From assembly GCA_046304755.1 (NCBI GenBank), contig JBKCDO010000253.1, positions 45,925 through 109,924 on the forward strand: DNA of 64,000 bases, in the 5' to 3' direction. The position numbers and the translations under genes were made by a program. The stretch is from JAIBBG01 sp046304755. Lineage in GTDB: Bacteria > Bacteroidota > Bacteroidia > Flavobacteriales_D > Sanyastnellaceae. The notes below the pieces were generated by a model. The model was not told the DNA's origin and searched no databases. It worked only from the letters and a program-made list of their open reading frames with translations. How positions within the stretch are numbered: position 1 is the stretch's first letter; the number at the start of each line of letters is the position of its first letter. Positions 17,408 through 24,899 of the stretch are shown in pieces.

Positions 17408-18718
17408 TCAGCGATTCCAAATGCCCTGCGCGGTTCCCGACATAATTTTTTTGCATTGCGCTCCCAAAAGGAGCGTGATGCACAGCAGGAATCCGGCGTT
17501 CACAAATATAATCGTGCTGGGATGATGAAACAGTCTATCAATGATGATAACCGTTGGTATGAACAGCGCTGTGCCTGTGAGAAAAGCATAGAACTGAAGT
17601 GTGATTTTGGAACAACTGTTAATCATTGATGTATGAATCGAAGCGAGAATGTGCACCATGGAGTAAGCCGCGTTGGCAACGTGAATAATCATCGGAATAT
17701 GAATCAACCGTCCGATCCACTGCTCGAAAAACCAAGGCGCGAGCAATAAAAAGACTGTGATTCCAAATGCGGCAATTATCCACAGTGAGATCAATCGGCG
17801 ATGGATCTTTTTAATCCATACCAAATCATTCTTCGCAAATGCTTTCGTGTAACTGCTCCATACCGGCGCAAGCATGAGCGTAAATGCCAGCACAGCAGTG
17901 TTGAATATCCGAAATGAGGCATTGTAGTCAATGACATCCTCGTTGGTGTGCAGTTGAGTTAAGATGAGGCTATTGCCCTGAATAAATATTAACGTGCAGA
18001 ATTGAATGAAGAAGAATTTATAACCGGTGGAATTCAGTTTCTGAAAAAGTTCTTTTCGGAACAGGGAAATCTTCGGCCTGAGAAAACGATAGCGGCCAAA
18101 AAATAAAATTCCGGAAGCCAATACGTACGCAATAATGGGTGAGCCCAATGAAATGAATGTGAATTGGTCAAGCGTTATGCCGCTCGATTCCTGACGAATC
18201 ATCAGCAGCCAAAGAAAGGACAACAGGTTGGCAGCAAATACAGTGAGGTTACCCAGAAACGAAAGTTGAATGCCATGAAAAACGAAGGAGATGTTTTTAA
18301 GCAGCACCTGCAATGAAAATAGACCAATGGCCAGGAACATCGTCTTTTGCAATAGTGGCATGTAAAGTTCATCAACATTGAATAGACGGTTCCAGGGAAT
18401 GATTGGCACAGCCGTCAGCAGTAGTATTGCTGCGGATGCCGTGAAAAGCGTTATGCCTACATAGCTTGTGGAAACTAACGCACGCGCTTCATCTTTTCGG
18501 CCTTTATGCAGTGCTTCCAATAAGAGATTGCGCAGACTGTTACCCATGCCAAGATCCAAAAAGGTAAACCATGTGAGTAAGCTGTACAAAACAACCCAGA
18601 CGCTAAACATGGCTTCACTTAGTAACTCCATCCCCAGCGGGATAAGTGCCAGATTCAGCAGCAGACTTAGAATTTTAATCAGCAGGGAACCGGCAATGTT
18701 GATGGTGAGGTTCCTCAT
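17408..18718 (-). CDS. Oligosaccharide flippase (Wzx-like)
   Basis: About 436 residues with 12-14 hydrophobic helices, starting MRNLTINIAGSLLIKILSLL, the usual entry of Wzx/MATE-type flippases. It includes FTFLDLGMGNSLRNLLLEA, the DxGxG...R signature near the second helix. It should move lipid-linked repeat units across the inner membrane. The ATG at 18718 is preferred to the in-frame one at 18817, because the extra 33 residues are polar, lie over the previous gene and are not typical. The order flippase then polymerase matches a Wzx/Wzy-dependent pathway. Confidence 0.87.
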   Translation of the reverse strand: MRNLTINIAGSLLIKILSLLLNLALIPLGMELLSEAMFSVWVVLYSLLTWFTFLDLGMGNSLRNLLLEALHKGRKDEARALVSTSYVGITLFTASAAILLLTAVPIIPWNRLFNVDELYMPLLQKTMFLAIGLFSLQVLLKNISFVFHGIQLSFLGNLTVFAANLLSFLWLLMIRQESSGITLDQFTFISLGSPIIAYVLASGILFFGRYRFLRPKISLFRKELFQKLNSTGYKFFFIQFCTLIFIQGNSLILTQLHTNEDVIDYNASFRIFNTAVLAFTLMLAPVWSSYTKAFAKNDLVWIKKIHRRLISLWIIAAFGITVFLLLAPWFFEQWIGRLIHIPMIIHVANAAYSMVHILASIHTSMINSCSKITLQFYAFLTGTALFIPTVIIIDRLFHHPSTIIFVNAGFLLCITLLLGAQCKKIMSGTAQGIWNR

Positions 18719-18761
18719 ATGAAATGCCGCACGTCTTGTTCGTATTCCCGAAGATTCTTCA

Positions 18762-19448
18762 CTAATTATTGGTACGTGCACCCACGTTCGATTTGAACGG
18801 CGTGAAGGAAATTCCAATACCGAAGTTCATGAAGCCGCCATCGAATGAAGGATTTGGATTGTAATCCATCATGTCGAATTTATATGCCTGTTTGATGTGG
18901 CCAATCATGGCAAGGCGAGCAAAAACGGCGGTATAGCGATTAAAGTAGTAAGTAGGCATGATGGATCCTACGACGTTGAACATATAGTCGTAAAGAAAAA
19001 TTGTCTTATCGTATTCACGGTCGAATTTCACTTTGTTGACCATCGCACCGACCCCAATACCTAAGAAGCCATGAACCTTGAACTTATCTTGCCAAAGTCG
19101 CGCAGCATTTTTGAATTCTCCCGATTGACTGAATCTGATCTGGAGCAGATCTGCAGAAACTCCGAAACTTGTGCGGAAGTAGTCATTCTTGAAATAGGCT
19201 GAACCACTATTAGGTCTGTTCATGTCCATCGACAATTCAGAACGGAAGCTGAGATTGGGTTTGAACGCGTAGGAGAAGCCTGCCATAAGATTGTGAAGTG
19301 CGGATGATTTGATTGTATGCCCTTCCGTCAATTGAGAATGATTGAAATGATTACCGGTTGATATATCCAGTTTTAGATTAGCCGGAATAAGTTGTGCCTC
19401 AACCTCGAAAAAGCAAATAACAAGAAAAAGGCAGGTTAGGTATTTCAT
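18762..19448 (-). CDS. Small outer membrane beta-barrel-like protein inside the polysaccharide locus
   Basis: A 228-residue protein with a signal peptide ending at EAQ (residues 1-19). The mature part has alternating strands such as LMAGFSYAFKPNLSFRSELS and FMNFGIGISFTPFK, compatible with an 8-10-strand barrel of the PorT/OmpW-like type. I do not recognise a named family. It lies between the flippase gene and the Wzc-like kinase gene with gaps of 43 and 20 bp, so it is co-transcribed with polysaccharide export genes. A role as an outer membrane component of export is an inference from position. It could equally be an unrelated structural protein. Confidence 0.65.
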   Translation of the reverse strand: MKYLTCLFLVICFFEVEAQLIPANLKLDISTGNHFNHSQLTEGHTIKSSALHNLMAGFSYAFKPNLSFRSELSMDMNRPNSGSAYFKNDYFRTSFGVSADLLQIRFSQSGEFKNAARLWQDKFKVHGFLGIGVGAMVNKVKFDREYDKTIFLYDYMFNVVGSIMPTYYFNRYTAVFARLAMIGHIKQAYKFDMMDYNPNPSFDGGFMNFGIGISFTPFKSNVGARTNN

Positions 19449-19468
19449 GGCATAAAGGTAATTAATTC

Positions 19469-21793
19469 TTACGACTTCCTTTCGTTGTAATAATTGTACG
19501 AGTAGTATTTACCGCGGGGAATCTCAGCGCCGTTAATGACAATGTGTTGCTGCCTATTGTGCATTGTCCGGCTTAGTGATTCGAGTTGCTTGAGTGTGCT
19601 GCGCTTGGAGTAATTCAGACGAATAACCAACAGCGAGGTGTCGCTGTGTTCGGCAAGAAGTGAGGTGTCTGCTACCAAACCTAGCGGGGCGGTATCAACA
19701 ATGATCACATCGAAATTGTTTCTTAACGCTTGAAACATGGACGCTGTATGTTTCGACATGAGGAGTTCTGCAGGATTAGGAGGCACGATGCCGCAAGCGA
19801 AGAACGTGAGATGCGGTATCGTGGTGTTGTCGGTAGCGAAATCCGTAATACTGCCATTTCCTGTTGCGAGATAGCTACTAATGCCCTCTTTCCTTTTTTC
19901 GTTGAAATAATTGAACAAGTTCGGCTTGCGCAGATCAAGCTCCAATAAAGCAGTTCGCTGATTGGCAATGGCAAACGATTTGGCCAGATTGAGGGCGGTG
20001 AATGATTTTCCCTCTCCGCTGATGGCAGAGGAAACCAGGATGACGGATCCATTTTCCTTCTTGTTTCCCAACATAAAATTGATGTTGGTCCGCAGCATTC
20101 GGAAAGATTCCGAAATCAGGCTGCGTTTGGAATGGTCAATGGAGTCGGTTTGTGCATTGCGCTGAAGCGGAATACTGCCTAGAACGCTGCTACTCCAGGG
20201 GTCAATTTCTTTTGCTGAACGAATCTTGTCATCAAAAAAGGCGTAAAGTAAAAACAGCATGAAAGGAAGGAATAGCCCTGCGAGTCCTCCTGAAATGACA
20301 ATCGCTTTTTTCGAAAGCCCATTGGGCTTGTAGTCGCTATAGGCGTAGTCAATGACCTTATTGTTGCTAATGGTTGCGGCAAGGGTTATCTCATTCTCCT
20401 CCTTTTTCTGGAGCAAGAAAAGATAGAGGGTCTCCATGATTTTCTGCTGGCGTTGAATCGTACGAAAATCACGGTCGGTGCCCGAAAGATTTCGAAGCTT
20501 GGAGTCGATTGAACTGCTCTGAACTTCGAGTTGTTTGATTTCCAATTCCAATACGGAAAGTTTGTTGCGCAGACTTTCAAGAAGAAACTGGCGGATGTTT
20601 TCGAGTTTAGAGACAAGCGTAATTAGCTGAGGATTTTTTTCACCTACATTGTTTTGCAGTTGTTGCTTTTCAATGATGAGGGCGTTGTATTGATTAATGC
20701 CTGCGTTGATGGTGGGATCATTGAGGCCGATGTTGGAAGGCAACAGTTCATTCGGATTGGTGATACTTTTTAGGTGGTCATAAACAAAACCACACAATTT
20801 GAGTTGAACAGCCGCGGATTGAATCTCAGTCTCGCGCGCACCTTGTTGATTGAGATAGAGGTAGGCATTGGTGGGAATGTCAGTGATATCACGTTCAATT
20901 TTGAAACTTGACTCTTGATTTTCGACCTCATTCAAATCAGCAGCAATTTCACTCATGCGCGCATTGATGAATTCTGATGTTTTGCGGGCAATTTGATTGT
21001 TGTCTTCTATCGCATCGATATCCCGCTGTTTAAAAAGTGTATTGATGATGTCATTGCTGCGGTCAATGTTTGAACCCGTGAGCGCGACTTCAATAACGGT
21101 CGATTCTTTTGTGTGCTGCTCTACAATCAGGTTTGCTTGCAATTGATCGATAACTGCTGAAACCGGCAACACACGAATGAGGAAGTCCTTTCCAATGAAT
21201 TCATCATTCATTAATGCGGTGGCTGAGATGGACAATCGTCCAACCGGAGTCATAATCGTGTCGCCAAGATTTGCATCAGCGTTGAATTGAGGTTCAGCAC
21301 ATTCGATGTGATAGGTTGTTGCGCTATTCATCGACATGTCGAAATGAATCATTTCCGGAAGTGAGTCGATACCGCTCAGAGCTACACGCAATGGCGAGCG
21401 CAGGTAAAGATCTTGTTTAAGCAGACCGGTGGTTTTGCTTAGGGCGAAAAGTTCGGTGTGCAAGCGCAACTCTTCGACCACTTTTCGCAGCAACGTACGC
21501 GAACGCAGCAGTTCAATTTCATTGCTGACATTGCTTTCACCTTTCAGTATTCCCAGATCTTTCAAAACAGAGAGTTCAGATGAACCCTGACTTTGTTGTT
21601 CATTCTGAATCATAAGTAATCCACGCGAGGTGTAACTCAGCTTTGAATAACGAGAATAGGCCATCGAAACGGCGAGGAAGGCAACAAATATCAATACAAG
21701 CCAAATCCAATGGCGTAAGTAAGCCCTTAGCAGGATAACCAAACTATCGAGATAATCGATTTGCCTTTCGCCGGTGTTGGGTTGCTGTTCCAT
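19469..21793 (-). CDS. Wzc-like polysaccharide co-polymerase / tyrosine autokinase
   Basis: A 774-residue inner membrane protein. The Wzz-type region has two membrane helices (residues about 30-50 and 505-525) around a periplasmic part with long coiled coils (EIAADLNEVENQESSFK). The cytoplasmic BY-kinase domain follows: Walker A SGEGKSFTALNLA near residue 590, Walker A' LLELDLRKPNL and Walker B FDVIIVDTAP. The C-terminus carries the Tyr cluster YYSYNYYNERKS, the usual autophosphorylation site. It controls chain length and export with the Wza-like lipoprotein encoded 3 bp upstream. All catalytic motifs are intact. Confidence 0.94.
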   Translation of the reverse strand: MEQQPNTGERQIDYLDSLVILLRAYLRHWIWLVLIFVAFLAVSMAYSRYSKLSYTSRGLLMIQNEQQSQGSSELSVLKDLGILKGESNVSNEIELLRSRTLLRKVVEELRLHTELFALSKTTGLLKQDLYLRSPLRVALSGIDSLPEMIHFDMSMNSATTYHIECAEPQFNADANLGDTIMTPVGRLSISATALMNDEFIGKDFLIRVLPVSAVIDQLQANLIVEQHTKESTVIEVALTGSNIDRSNDIINTLFKQRDIDAIEDNNQIARKTSEFINARMSEIAADLNEVENQESSFKIERDITDIPTNAYLYLNQQGARETEIQSAAVQLKLCGFVYDHLKSITNPNELLPSNIGLNDPTINAGINQYNALIIEKQQLQNNVGEKNPQLITLVSKLENIRQFLLESLRNKLSVLELEIKQLEVQSSSIDSKLRNLSGTDRDFRTIQRQQKIMETLYLFLLQKKEENEITLAATISNNKVIDYAYSDYKPNGLSKKAIVISGGLAGLFLPFMLFLLYAFFDDKIRSAKEIDPWSSSVLGSIPLQRNAQTDSIDHSKRSLISESFRMLRTNINFMLGNKKENGSVILVSSAISGEGKSFTALNLAKSFAIANQRTALLELDLRKPNLFNYFNEKRKEGISSYLATGNGSITDFATDNTTIPHLTFFACGIVPPNPAELLMSKHTASMFQALRNNFDVIIVDTAPLGLVADTSLLAEHSDTSLLVIRLNYSKRSTLKQLESLSRTMHNRQQHIVINGAEIPRGKYYSYNYYNERKS

Positions 21794-21796
21794 AGG

Positions 21797-22600
21797 TTAT
21801 TTGAAGAGTAAGAATGCAGTCAGAATAACCGATATCAGCGGAATCGCTACGGTGCTGCTGTTTTTCAGCAACGTGGAAGAGAATCGTGCAGCAGCGTTAG
21901 GCTCTACATACACCACGTCATTTTGCTTTAGGTAATAGACCGGAGATTCTAGCAGTGTCGCCTGTGTTAAATCAACCCGATACTCGACGGATTTGCCGTT
22001 TTCATTGCGCAGCACAAGCACGTTGTTGCGCACGCCTGTGATGTTTAAGTCACCGGCAACGCCAAGGGCTTCCAGCAAAGTGATGCGTTCGTTTGGCACA
22101 TTGAATGTGCCCGGTTTTTTCACATCTCCGAGTACGGTAACTTTAAAATTGAGAATACGGATATGCACCACAGGGTTTTCCAGATACGCGGTGAGTAATT
22201 CGCGCAATTGAGCACACGCTTCGTTGCGCGTCTTACCTGCTACGGTCACACCGCCTATTACCGGCATTACAATTTGGCCCTTGTCATCAACAAGGTAACC
22301 CAGTTGAGCGGGAATACCGTTTTCGTAGCCGTTATTGATGGTTTGCGGTGCGGCATTCGCCGGCAGATTGAAGGGAACCGCCAATAATGGATCATTGCAG
22401 GTAACAAAGACCGAAATAAAATCTCCTGCTTCCAATGTAGGCGAAGAATAGGCGCGTTCAGCCGAAGGTTTCGACGCGTTGAAGTAAACAACCTTTTCAC
22501 GCGTGGAGCAACTGCTCAAAAAAAGAATCAAAAGTGTCGTGAAAAAAAAGGTTAGACGAAGACGGTTGTCGTTAGTCGGTATTAGGGTGTGGTGAGGCAT
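21797..22600 (-). CDS. Wza-like polysaccharide export lipoprotein
   Basis: A 267-residue protein with a lipoprotein signal ending in LSSCS (Cys about 31). It has the Poly_export domain (LEAGDFISVFVTCNDPLLA) and SLBB beta-grasp domains (VTVLGDVKKPGTFNVP, then ITLLEALGVAGDLN). It ends in a hydrophobic helix (IPLISVILTAFLLF). It is shorter than E. coli Wza (about 379 residues), which is normal for Bacteroidota. The protein should form the periplasmic/outer membrane channel for the polysaccharide. It sits between the initiating transferase (8 bp gap) and the kinase (3 bp gap). Confidence 0.92.
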   Translation of the reverse strand: MPHHTLIPTNDNRLRLTFFFTTLLILFLSSCSTREKVVYFNASKPSAERAYSSPTLEAGDFISVFVTCNDPLLAVPFNLPANAAPQTINNGYENGIPAQLGYLVDDKGQIVMPVIGGVTVAGKTRNEACAQLRELLTAYLENPVVHIRILNFKVTVLGDVKKPGTFNVPNERITLLEALGVAGDLNITGVRNNVLVLRNENGKSVEYRVDLTQATLLESPVYYLKQNDVVYVEPNAAARFSSTLLKNSSTVAIPLISVILTAFLLFK

Positions 22601-22608
22601 GGTTAAAC

Positions 22609-23640
22609 TCAGGCACTGCGTATTTTGTTGAACGCAATGTTTTTCACAGCCAAAAATAGATATTTGATATCGGTGTATAAAGGACTTTTTTGCTTCTCCT
22701 TGAAGTAAATGCGCTCAGCTTCGATGTTGCTTTTCTCGTCGCCCATCAGCAATGCGACATAAGGCGGAAAACAACCTGGCTTGTATTGAGTCCTGAGCTT
22801 TTGAAGATCCTCGGGAAATTGATTAAATCGCGCTTGGCTGAGCGGTCGGGCTCCCACCAGGCGCATATCACCCTTGAGAACGTTCAGCAGCTGAGGCAAT
22901 TCATCCAGCCATATTTTTCGCATGTAAGCACCGTACGAAAGCACCCGAAAGTCATTTGCTATTTTTCCTTTTCCCTGATTATCGTAACCATGGTGTTGGA
23001 TCATGAAGTCTTGCAAGTACTCCGAATACGGGTGCATGGTTCTAATCTTATAAACCATGATTGTCTTTCCATATCGACCTACACGCGGCATGCGGTAAAT
23101 GGCACCATAGCTAGGCCTTGTATGTAAGTATTTCTTTTTCGATTTGGAAACCGTAATCGTATGTTGCTTTCCATTGTTTTCGATGGATTCAATATTAAAC
23201 CCACAATAGACAAGTCTACCCAATATTTCAGCCTTCGACATCACCAGCCTTCGATGCCCTGTGGTGAATTCGTAGATAGCACGGGTAGGTTTGATTTTCG
23301 CTGCGATGCGATGTACGAGAAACAGATAAAGCCAGCCAATAATCCACACGCCGGGCAGTCGCTGCTTCATCTGCTGTCTGCGGTTATCCAATGTAACACA
23401 ATGCACCACGAGTCTTCCGTTTGCGGGAAGTTGTTTGTGCTTTTCAATCAGTAATCTATTGAGGTGAGGGATACGATTGACTGGGTCTCCGAGTTCGATG
23501 AAGTAGGGCGCAGGCGCCGGTGGTCCATCGATGAGCTTTCGGGTGAAAACACGGGAACTGCCCTGCTCGTTAGGAGCGGGTTGCAAGGATCCGAATGCAT
23601 TTTCAATCGTCATCAGCTGTGGTCGTTCAAGGGAATTCAC
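22609..23640 (-). CDS. Undecaprenyl-phosphate sugar-1-phosphate transferase (initiating, WcaJ/PglC-type domain)
   Basis: The C-terminal 180 residues are a bacterial sugar transferase domain: MPRVGRYGKTIMVYKIRTM, then KIWLDELPQLLNVLKGDMRLVGARP. This domain starts glycan synthesis by moving a sugar-1-phosphate onto undecaprenyl phosphate. The N-terminal 150 residues have one hydrophobic stretch (VWIIGWLYLFLVH) and no four-helix WbaP domain. Only a GTG at 23640 or the ATG at 23613 can be the start, since the frame has a stop just upstream. It is the first gene of the polysaccharide operon. Confidence 0.88.
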   Translation of the reverse strand: MNSLERPQLMTIENAFGSLQPAPNEQGSSRVFTRKLIDGPPAPAPYFIELGDPVNRIPHLNRLLIEKHKQLPANGRLVVHCVTLDNRRQQMKQRLPGVWIIGWLYLFLVHRIAAKIKPTRAIYEFTTGHRRLVMSKAEILGRLVYCGFNIESIENNGKQHTITVSKSKKKYLHTRPSYGAIYRMPRVGRYGKTIMVYKIRTMHPYSEYLQDFMIQHHGYDNQGKGKIANDFRVLSYGAYMRKIWLDELPQLLNVLKGDMRLVGARPLSQARFNQFPEDLQKLRTQYKPGCFPPYVALLMGDEKSNIEAERIYFKEKQKSPLYTDIKYLFLAVKNIAFNKIRSA

Positions 23641-23928
23641 AGCAAACTATCGAAGACGAGAAATCTTCGGTTAGCATACTGCGCATTGCCTCCGGGTTAG
23701 GCGCCGGTTTTTGTTTTTCGGGGTGGAGAAACAAAATAGGTCGTGGCCATCAGTCTTCCTCTTCTAAAAGCGGAATGTTCCAAAGATAGAAACAAAACTT
23801 TCGCACAGCAATTTTGATTTTCATGAAAGTTATCCCAAGACATGCGCATGCGGTTGTGAACATCTTGATATTTTAACTTTCAATGAGTATTTCACCACCA
23901 CTAATTTGCGCTCAAATCAAATTGAATC
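23641..23928. promoter_or_regulatory. Divergent promoter region between the polysaccharide operon and clpP
   Basis: On the minus strand 23781-23788 reads TATCTTTG, a perfect TAnnTTTG, giving a leader of roughly 135 bases before the sugar transferase. On the plus strand only a weak CTAATTTG lies upstream of clpP. A 19-codon upstream frame preceded by CCGGAGG sits at 23627-23686 on the minus strand. Confidence 0.45.
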
Positions 23929-24612
23929 ATGATCAATAGAAAAGAGTTTAGGAAATACGCCACGAGCAATCACGGCATCAGTGGCACTGTGGTAGACGAC
24001 GTAATTAGTCATGTCTATGGTGCGGAAAATATGACACGCACGGTCATCGAAGAACGTAACATGCCTTTCCGTGAGGTTGACGTGTTTTCGCGATTGATGG
24101 CTGATCGCATTATTTTCCTGGGAACGGAAATCGACGATTATATCGCTAACATCGTCCAGGCGCAGTTGCTCTTTTTGGAAAGCGCGGATGCTAAAAAGGA
24201 TATTCAGATTTACATCAATTCTCCGGGAGGCAGTGTTTACGCCGGTTTAGGAATCTACGATACCATGCAATACATCAATCCCCATGTTGCTACTATTTGC
24301 ACCGGCATGGCTGCAAGTATGGGTGCTGTGTTGCTTTGTGCCGGTGAAGCCGGTAAGCGCACGGGACTCAAGCATGCGCGCGTGATGATTCACCAACCTC
24401 TTGGCGGAGCGCGCGGACAAGCGAGCGATATTGAAATCACCGCCCGCGAAATTCAGAAGCTGAAGAGGGAACTCTACGAAATTATCGCGAGTCACAGCGG
24501 TAAGCCTTACGATCAGGTGTGGGCAGATAGCGACCGCGATTACTGGATGATCGCATCTGAAGCTAAGGAGTATGGAATGATTGATGAAGTACTCGATAAG
24601 AAAAAAGCATAA
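23929..24612 (+). CDS. clpP: ATP-dependent Clp protease proteolytic subunit
   Basis: A 227-residue ClpP serine protease that forms the double heptamer degrading proteins delivered by ClpX. The catalytic triad is visible: Ser130 in GMAASMGAVLL, His155 in RVMIHQPLGG and Asp204 in DSDRDYW. The N-terminal 45 residues include a propeptide-like part that is normally cut off. It is transcribed alone and followed by a strong terminator. Its usual partner gene clpX is not next to it but starts at 63044, in the same orientation. Confidence 0.97.
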   Translation: MINRKEFRKYATSNHGISGTVVDDVISHVYGAENMTRTVIEERNMPFREVDVFSRLMADRIIFLGTEIDDYIANIVQAQLLFLESADAKKDIQIYINSPGGSVYAGLGIYDTMQYINPHVATICTGMAASMGAVLLCAGEAGKRTGLKHARVMIHQPLGGARGQASDIEITAREIQKLKRELYEIIASHSGKPYDQVWADSDRDYWMIASEAKEYGMIDEVLDKKKA

Positions 24613-24630
24613 TCAAAAATTGCATCCTAA

Positions 24631-24662
24631 AAATGGCGTCCGATGAGACGCCATTTTTTTTG
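24631..24662 (+). terminator. Rho-independent terminator of clpP
   Basis: A perfect 10-bp stem (24631-24640 with 24647-24656) with a 6-base loop, followed by a T run, 18 bp after the clpP stop. Confidence 0.92.
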
Positions 24663-24691
24663 CCGTTCGGTAGGCTTTTAACAATAATGTC

Positions 24692-24745
24692 CATTGCGAA
24701 CGTGAGAAATATTTTCTCGAGTATTGAACATCGTCGTTCGCAATG
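24692..24745. repeat. Nested inverted repeat in the clpP downstream region
   Basis: An 11-bp perfect inverted repeat (CATTGCGAACG at 24692-24702, its complement at 24735-24745) encloses a second perfect 6-bp hairpin (24704-24709 with 24713-24718). The outer arm resembles dispersed repeats with a CATTGCGA core known from many bacterial genomes. It is past the terminator and about 155 bp before the next gene. The remaining bases to 24899 show no clear feature. Confidence 0.6.
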
Positions 24746-24899
24746 CCTCATTTGGCGTGTATTTCATGATGCCTGTCAGTTGGTTGATAAGATTGAAACG
24801 AGGTCATTTTTCTGCCTCTGAAATCGAAGTTGATTTGAATGTCGAAGTATGTTTTTGAAAACATGCCCAGACCAATTTACCAACCCTAATTTTTTCTAC

